Shown here: in pieces, positions 58,241-64,000 of the stretch
Layout of the letters: each line of letters begins with the position of its first letter
Numbering within the stretch: position 1 is the stretch's first letter
DNA from: Macrocybe gigantea
Lineage: Eukaryota > Basidiomycota > Agaricomycetes > Agaricales > Callistosporiaceae
Assembly (NCBI GenBank): GCA_011319805.1
Contig: SJRY01000303.1
Location: 62,001-126,000, forward strand
Reading direction: 5' to 3'
DNA: 64,000 bases
Made by a program: the position numbers and the translations under genes
Notes under the pieces: model-generated
What the model saw: the letters and a program-made list of their open reading frames with translations, nothing else
Database searches by the model: none
What the model was told of the DNA's origin: nothing

Positions 58241-59681
58241 TCATAGTTCGTAGTCATATTCCTGTAATTTCAGGTACCAGCCAATCTGTCTCGAATTGAG
58301 TCGCTGCGGCTTCCAGAAGTATGATAGGTTTTTGTGATCCGTCAATATTTCGAACTTCTCTCGAGCTTCGAGGAGGTATTGTCTCCATGTCTTTAGTGCG
58401 ACCATTATTGCAAGAAGTTCCTTGTCGTAGATTTCATAGTTTTGTTCTGCTGGGGTCATGCATCTCGAAATGAATGCGATCGGATGCCATAGTCCTTTCT
58501 GCTGTTGTGATAGTACCGCTCCAATGGCATATCCTGAGGCGTCCGTTTCGACTCGGAATTTTCCTTCTGTCTGTGGTAGTGCTAGAATGGGTGCTGAGGT
58601 TATATGTCGATCAGTTCTTTGAAAGCGTCCTGTTGCTTGTCTGTCCACTGGAATGCTTTGTTTCCAGTCAACTCCGTCAGGGGTTTAGCGACCTTTGCAT
58701 ATCCCTTGATGAATCGTCGGTAAAAGTTCGTGAATCCCAAGAACTTTTGTAGTTCTTTCTTCGTCTTTGGGGTTGGCCAGGATTGTACGGCTGTGATCTT
58801 TTCTGGTTCCATTTCTACCTTCCCTTCTCCTACGATGTATCCTAGTACTGGGACTTTTGATGATTCCCAGACGCATTTCGGTCCTTTGATGAACAGGTCG
58901 TTCTTGTTCAGTATTTCCATGACTTCTATGGTGTTCTTTTGGAGTTCCTCTGTGTTCGTCCGATGATTATGATGTCGTCCATATAGATTATGCACACTCT
59001 TCTTCGTATTTGGTCTTGGAAGAGGCTCGCCATCATTCGGCTAAAAGTGCCTGGTGCGTTGCACTGCCCAAAATACATGACTGTCGGTTCGAAGAGTCCT
59101 CTTGCTGTTAGGAAGGCTGCCTTCCATTCGTCCCCTTTCCGGATGCGCACGTTATTGTATCCCCAGATAATATCGATCTTGCTAAAGTACTTTGCTCCTT
59201 GTAATACGTCAAGGAGCTTGCTGATGCGTGGTAGTGGGAACTTGTCCTTGACCATATATTTGTTTATCTTCCCGGTAGTCTTGGATGAGTCGTTTGCTTC
59301 CATCCTTCTTGTTGCGAAAGAAGCAGGGTGTGTAAGGTGATTTCGATGGGCGTATTTTTCCTGTTCGTAATCCTTCTTCGACGAAGGCATCTAGTTCCTC
59401 TAGTTCTTTCTGTGTCATCGGATAACCTTGCTCGGTATCGTTTTGGGTGCATCCTTCGTTAAGTTTATTTCATGGTCCCATTCTTTGTGGTCTGGTAAGC
59501 GATCAAAGTTCTTCTCCTTGAAGAGGTGTTTGAATCTGATCAGATATGGGGGTATCTGGGTTCCTGTCTTGTCGCTGGCTGTGGTTTTCGCTGGTTCAGC
59601 CACCTTCTGTATCTTAATCGTCTGGTGGTTTATTTTGCACGTTTTGGGCATCTGTCGAAGACAATTTCTCCTGTCCTCCAT
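58241..59681 (-). pseudogene. Gypsy-2 reverse transcriptase and RNase H, fragmented
   Basis: RT fragments in several frames: FPLPRISKLLDVLQGAKYFS, the YMDDI active site, LGFTNFYRRFIKGYAK. RNase H has VETDASGYAIGAVLSQ and YDKELLAIMVALKTWR. At least four frame changes. Confidence 0.85.
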
Positions 59682-60149
59682 TTGATTGTTGGGTTGTGGT
59701 AGACAAGCCAGTCATGTCCTAGTAGCATGTCGGTTTTTCCGATGTCGAGTACGATGGCTTCCATGTGCTCCTTGTGTCCTTTAATGTCGATGTGGACCTC
59801 CGCTACTCGGTCTGCTGTTTTCTGGCGGTTGGGTGATCCGTCTGCATTTATGATGGGAATCTTCTTGATTCGTCGTGTCTTCAGTCCTGTTTTTGCTACT
59901 ATCGCGGTGTTGATGCAGGTCCTATCCGCTCTGCTATCGACTTCCGTGTTATCGTTGTGATTCCTTTTCGCGTTCGTATTCTTGCTGGTACTGCGAGTTC
60001 TTTCCTCTTTGGTGGTTTGTCCCCTTGGATGGTTTTCCTTGGTGCTTCAGATCGCTTGGCAGGAATGGTGTATTTCAGAGTATGGGATGATCTACATCCG
60101 GTATCGAAGCGAGTCTGTTTCAGTTGTATGGGTCGCGATTTAGCACCTC

Positions 60150-61001
60150 CTAGTCGGACCCTTCGGCAAAACCCTCTTTGTCAGAGCTTTCTTCATCCTT
60201 GTCTTCTTCGTCCTCTCCTTCTTCTTCTTTCACTTCTCTGACCCGGGATTTTCCTTTCTTCTTCTTCTTGCAGTTCCGTGCATAGTGTCCCTTTAAGCCA
60301 CAGTTGAAACATGTGACATTTGCTGCTCCTTTTCGTGGTTCCGGGCAGTTTCGTGAGATGTGTCCTGGTTTATTGCAGTTGAAGCAGTTGCTTCGTACTT
60401 TGTCGACTTCCATGGCCTGTCCTGCTCCTCGGCTTGGATTTCCGGTCTTGCGCTGATTGCTTGTGAATTCTCCTCTCATCACATTTCTGTGTTCATCGAT
60501 GTTTCGTCCAATCGCTCGAACTGTCTTGATATATTCATCTCCATCTGTTGGAAGTGTGGAGATGAGTGTACGGCTTCTGCTGTTCCTTTTTAAGCTCTTC
60601 TCGAGTAGGAAACGAGGGGCTGTTCCTGTCATTCCTGCTTTCCCTGCGAGGTCTACGAATTCATCCAGAAATTCGTCGATGGGTCGGTTTCCCTGTCTGA
60701 TATTGAATAGTTTGCTTCCTGCTTGTGATGGCGACATGACGTTGCTGAATCGTGTCTCTATCTCGGTTATGAAGTCGGCCCATGTGCTTTGGTTGGTAGT
60801 GGTGTCGATCTTCTTTGACGCCCAGTGGGCTCCGGGTCCGTCGGTCATTCTAGACAGGACCGCTCCAATCTTCTGTGTATCCGTGAGGTCTCCATGTGCG
60901 GTTATGTAAAGTTTCATCTTCCTCCACCAAATATCGAAGGACGTTCGATCTCCTGTAAAGGATTTCGGGTCGGCGATGATTCCCTTGTATTCTGTCATCA
61001 T
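60150..61001 (-). pseudogene. Gypsy-2 Gag with two zinc knuckles
   Basis: 283-codon frame still open. The N-terminal retrotransposon-gag region (DRTSFDIWWRKMKLYI) is followed by two CCHC knuckles and an acidic tail. The upstream frame ending at 60998 probably belongs to the same protein, as one extra base near CCC would join them. Confidence 0.85.
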
Positions 61002-61961
61002 CCTTTGGGGGTTTCTTCGTCGTTCTCTTGGTCTTGGCTTTCCTGTTCCTGGATCTGTTGTTCTTGGGTCTGCTGTGCTTGTACTTGGGCTTGCTGTTCT
61101 TGGAGCTGTTTCTGTCTTCGCTCCTCTCTCTGTTCTTTCCAGTAGTCTAGGTCGACTCCTGCGATTCTACAAGCTTGTTCAAAATCGGCCCACTCTGCGG
61201 CGGTCGGTCCGTTTGTCTTTGGTAATCCTTTTCGCTCCCTCCACCGATAGTATTCGTCCCAGTCATGTTGCTTACTTTCGCCACGGTGGTGCGATTCTTT
61301 CCTTATGCAGTGCTTCGGCGGATTGGTCCTCTGAAGGGGTTCGGCGGTTTCGTTCCTGTGTGTCCTTGACTCTGGTGTCGTTCTCGTTGGTTCTGTCATA
61401 CGCTCTGTGTCGTGCCCTCTCTGTATCAGTATGTCTTCCTCCTGTGTTCGGCGATTATAGTTCTCGATCTGTTGTCACCTAAAGTCTCGGGCTTGTGTTC
61501 GTTCTTCTCTCGTTTTCTTGCGGATGGGTTCGTCCTCTTCTTCGGCAAGAAGATTCTGGTCTGACCACAGCTCTTCTGGGCTTATCCCGTATTCTCCTTC
61601 TAGGAAAGTTCTGCAATGAGTTGTGCTGCTCCTTCGCTGAGGATCTCAGCGGGCTCGTCTGTGGTGGTGAAGGCAAACTCTCTCAGAAATGCCTGTTCTT
61701 CATCGTCGCTACTTGGTGTAGGCGTGCGCTCTCTCTTTCATTTGTTTGGATTGCTAGTGTCTCTGCGGTGGCGTGGACTGTCTCTGCGAATGGCGTGGAC
61801 TGCAATGTCTGGTCTACTTCTCTGAGCCAAGTGCTCTCGTCGCTCGTGCTAGTGCTCGCTGGGTCGGCGACCGCTTGTCGTCGAATGTTGATCAAGTCTT
61901 TGATAAAGCGTGACGTGGTGTGTGTGTGAGTCTGAGCGAGTCTCGACGAGGCTTAATATCT

Positions 61962-62281
61962 TGTTAGGCTAGACGAATCTCAGAAGGACTCGGGCAGACT
62001 AAGTGCGAGAGTGGTCTTGAGATGATGGCAAAAGGAATATTAAGCCTAGGCTACTGGTACATCTGGGAGTCCTTATATACATTACAGTACTCGAGCACGG
62101 ACCATGGGCTGCACAATGCTGTGGACTGCGGATGAGTAAGACTGGAAGGAGATGACTCAGGATGACTAGGGAAGTGGGATGACTCGATGGCTGCGTGCTG
62201 CAGCAGCATGATGGGGGAGATAAGGGATGTGGGAAAGATAAGATAAGAAAATGAATAGTCCTTTGGGCAGCATCCATAATA
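61962..62281 (-). repeat. Gypsy-2 5' LTR (copy C)
   Basis: 320 bp partner of copy B. Ends TAATA instead of TAACA by one C-to-T change. Followed by TTTGG. Confidence 0.92.
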
Positions 62282-62507
62282 TTTGGCCTCCCAAACTCTA
62301 TTGCAGATCTTGATTCTTCATTCAGTGTCATGTCCCATACTAGGTCAAAATGGCATATGGATTTATGGAACTGTTTATTGTCAATGGTGTTACAAAACAG
62401 GGAGGTTCTCTCTCCCTCTAAAATGTACTCTTACGACTAGTTTGCTCAACCACTGGCTAATGACATGCAATTGGCAACTCCCCAGCCCCTCGAAATCATG
62501 TCCCATG
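62282..62507 (+). mobile_element. Non-LTR retrotransposon, 3' RT fragment
   Basis: Resumes exactly where 55787 left off (AFG then LPNSIADLDSSFSVM). It contains a stop and is cut at 62507 by an LTR. The 3' end of the LINE is not in the window. Confidence 0.8.
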
Positions 62508-62827
62508 TGTTACAGACGCCGCCCAAAGGACTATTCATTTTCTTATCTTATCTTTCCCACATCCCTTATCTCCCCCATCATGCTGCGCAGCGCGCAGCCA
62601 TCGAGTCATCCCACTTCCCTAGTCATCCTGAGTCATCTCCTTCCAGTCTTACTCATCCGCAGTCCACAGCATTGTGCAGCCCATGGTCCGTGCTCGAGTA
62701 CTGTAATGTATATAAGGACTTCCAGATGTACCAGTAGCGCTAGGCTTAATATTCCTTTTGCCATCATCTCAAGACCACTCTCACACTTAGTCTGCCCAAG
62801 TCCTTCTGAGATTCGTCTAGCCTAACA
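62508..62827 (+). repeat. Solo LTR of the gypsy-2 family, inverted (copy D)
   Basis: 320 bp, reverse complement of copies B and C. The flanks are CCATG and AACTC, so no target duplication is present. Confidence 0.9.
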
Positions 62828-64000
62828 AACTCTGAAATGAACTTGCAAGATTGCTAAGTCTAGCAGAAAGATTTGGATGATTAGAAGAAGTCAGTTCAAC
62901 TGCTTTTTTATGAGCAGAAATAGCTTTTTGAATATCTTCAATTTGTCCTGTATAGTTAAAATAGTCTTGAAAAGCATTTCCAAGATTAATAAGTCAAAAA
63001 GGAAGGTTTGGATGATAAGAAGCAAGCTGAACTGCTTTTTCTAAAGCTACTATAGCTTTTTCAATATCATTAATATCTCTTGTATATTCAAAACAGCTTT
63101 GAAATGAGCTTCCAAGATTGCTCAAATAAGAAACAAAATTTGGATCATCAGAAGAGCTAAGCTGAATTGCTTTCTGATAACAGATTATAGATTGATAAAT
63201 AATCTTGGTCTCTCCTATATATTTAAATCATGTTTGAAGTGAATTTCCAAGATTGTTGAGATAAAAAGGCAGATCTGAATGTCCAATGGGTATAAGTTCA
63301 ATTGCCTTTTGCTTAGCAAGTATTGCTTTTTGAATATTTTGAACATTTCCCATATAGCCAAATTGACTTTGAAAAGCAACTCCAAGATTTGTATAATAGG
63401 CATGAATCTCTGGATCATCAGAAACAGCAAGCTGAATTACTTTCTCATGAATAGTTATTGCTTTTTCAATTTCTTCAGCTTTGCCAGTATTATCAAAGTG
63501 TTTCTGATGTAAAACTCCAAGATTGCTTAGTCTGAAAGCAAGACTAGTATGGCTAGGTGGAGTATACAGAATTGATTTCTGCTTGAAAGATATTGCCTTT
63601 TGAATATCCTCAATATTGCCCATATGATCAAAATAGATTTGAAACAAGCTTCCAAGATTATTCAATCTAGAAGCAAGATCTGCATGCTCTAAAGGAGTAA
63701 TTTCAACAGCTTTTTGCAAAATAGTTATTGCTTTTTGAATGTCTTTGGTCTCTTCTAGATGATCAAAGCAGCTTTGATATGAAAGACCAAGATTACTGAG
63801 ATAATATGGAAGGTCAATATGTCCAGGAGCAGTCAGTTGAATTGCTTTTATTTGAGCAGATATGGCTTCTTGAATATAAGCAATATTGCCTCCATAGTCA
63901 AAGCAGCTTTGGAGAGAAAGTCCAAGATTGTTCAGATAAAGAGCAAGGCTTGGATGATCAGGAGAGACAATATAAACAAGGCTCTTGAAAGCTGATATTG
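62828..64000 (-). pseudogene. Tetratricopeptide-repeat protein fragment, CpG-free
   Basis: Minus-strand coding sequence made of 135-bp (45-codon) tandem repeats, nine partial or whole units, each with an LxNLGxxxQ core and AI..Q/KKA helix; it runs off the right edge. The frame is open from the edge to 63231 and then carries TGA at 63230-63228; a second in-frame TGA occurs near 62995. Both sit where the repeat family normally has arginine. Repeats of this kind occur in basidiomycete TPR-CHAT and NLR-like proteins, but no CHAT or NACHT domain is visible here. Not one CpG occurs in 1173 bp. LTR copy D truncates its C-terminal side. Confidence 0.75.

Larger units (their letters stand above)
55788..62281 (-). 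mobile_element. Ty3/gypsy chromodomain LTR retrotransposon, gypsy-2, decayed
   Basis: 6494-bp element with 320-bp LTRs and perfect TTTGG duplications (55783-55787, 62282-62286), inserted in the LINE RT. Minus-strand frames, in element order: a glutamine-rich leader (61399-60998), Gag with two CCHC knuckles (61001-60150; CFNCNKPGHISRNC and CFNCGLKGHYARNC), a protease-like region, RT with YMDDI (about 58975), RNase H (58648-58241), integrase (58087-57113) and a chromodomain (57000-56539, LFLVKWKGYGHEENTW). The frame is broken many times. A purine-rich tract (AAAGAGAGGGTGA) abuts the 3' LTR. It is unrelated to gypsy-1 at the LTR level. Confidence 0.9.

Overview
This window is nuclear DNA of a basidiomycete fungus, most likely an Agaricomycete. 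The evidence is dense, very short introns (mostly 46-82 bp), closely packed single-copy fungal genes, and fungal-type retrotransposons. No species can be named from the sequence alone. Exon structures below were built by reading splice sites against conserved family sequences by eye.

Region 1 (1-43493) is a gene-rich housekeeping block. In order it holds: AP-3 beta adaptin (-, runs off the left edge), a Zn2Cys6 transcription factor (+), RPS20 (-), a Saf4/CCDC130 splicing factor (+), a SWI1-type ARID subunit of SWI/SNF (-), a VTT-domain membrane protein (-), an inositol polyphosphate 5-phosphatase (-), a 77-residue DUF1748 protein (-), a sulfite-oxidase-family protein (-), COX12 (-), PRP18 (+), JJJ1 (-), a homeodomain transcription factor (-), U1-70K (-), COX10 (+), a ZNF830-like zinc-finger protein (-), a GH79 glycoside hydrolase (+), nicotinate phosphoribosyltransferase (-), exosome RRP41 (+), TRM8 (-), citrate synthase (+) and ATG7 (+). 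Many are RNA-processing or mitochondrial genes. Several divergent pairs share intergenic spacers of only 71-198 bp.

Region 2 (about 42800-64000) is repeat-rich. CpG dinucleotides are almost absent from the 3' end of ATG7 to about 44580, and fully absent from 62828 to 64000. A decayed LTR-element relic (44063-45560) carries an 819-bp inverted-repeat element. A non-LTR retrotransposon (about 45950-62507) is split by two Ty3/gypsy chromodomain elements. Gypsy-1 (49847-55660) is nearly intact; gypsy-2 (55788-62281) is decayed and flanked by a perfect TTTGG target duplication. A solo inverted LTR (62508-62827) abuts a CpG-free fragment of a tetratricopeptide-repeat gene whose stop codons look like mutated arginine codons.

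Two patterns cut across the window. First, many otherwise conserved genes show one-base frame breaks, nearly all one base too few in or near a short homopolymer, which points to sequencing or assembly error rather than pseudogenes. Second, the repeats and the neighbouring end of ATG7 carry a strong CpG-to-TpG/CpA signature, consistent with cytosine methylation or a RIP-like process.
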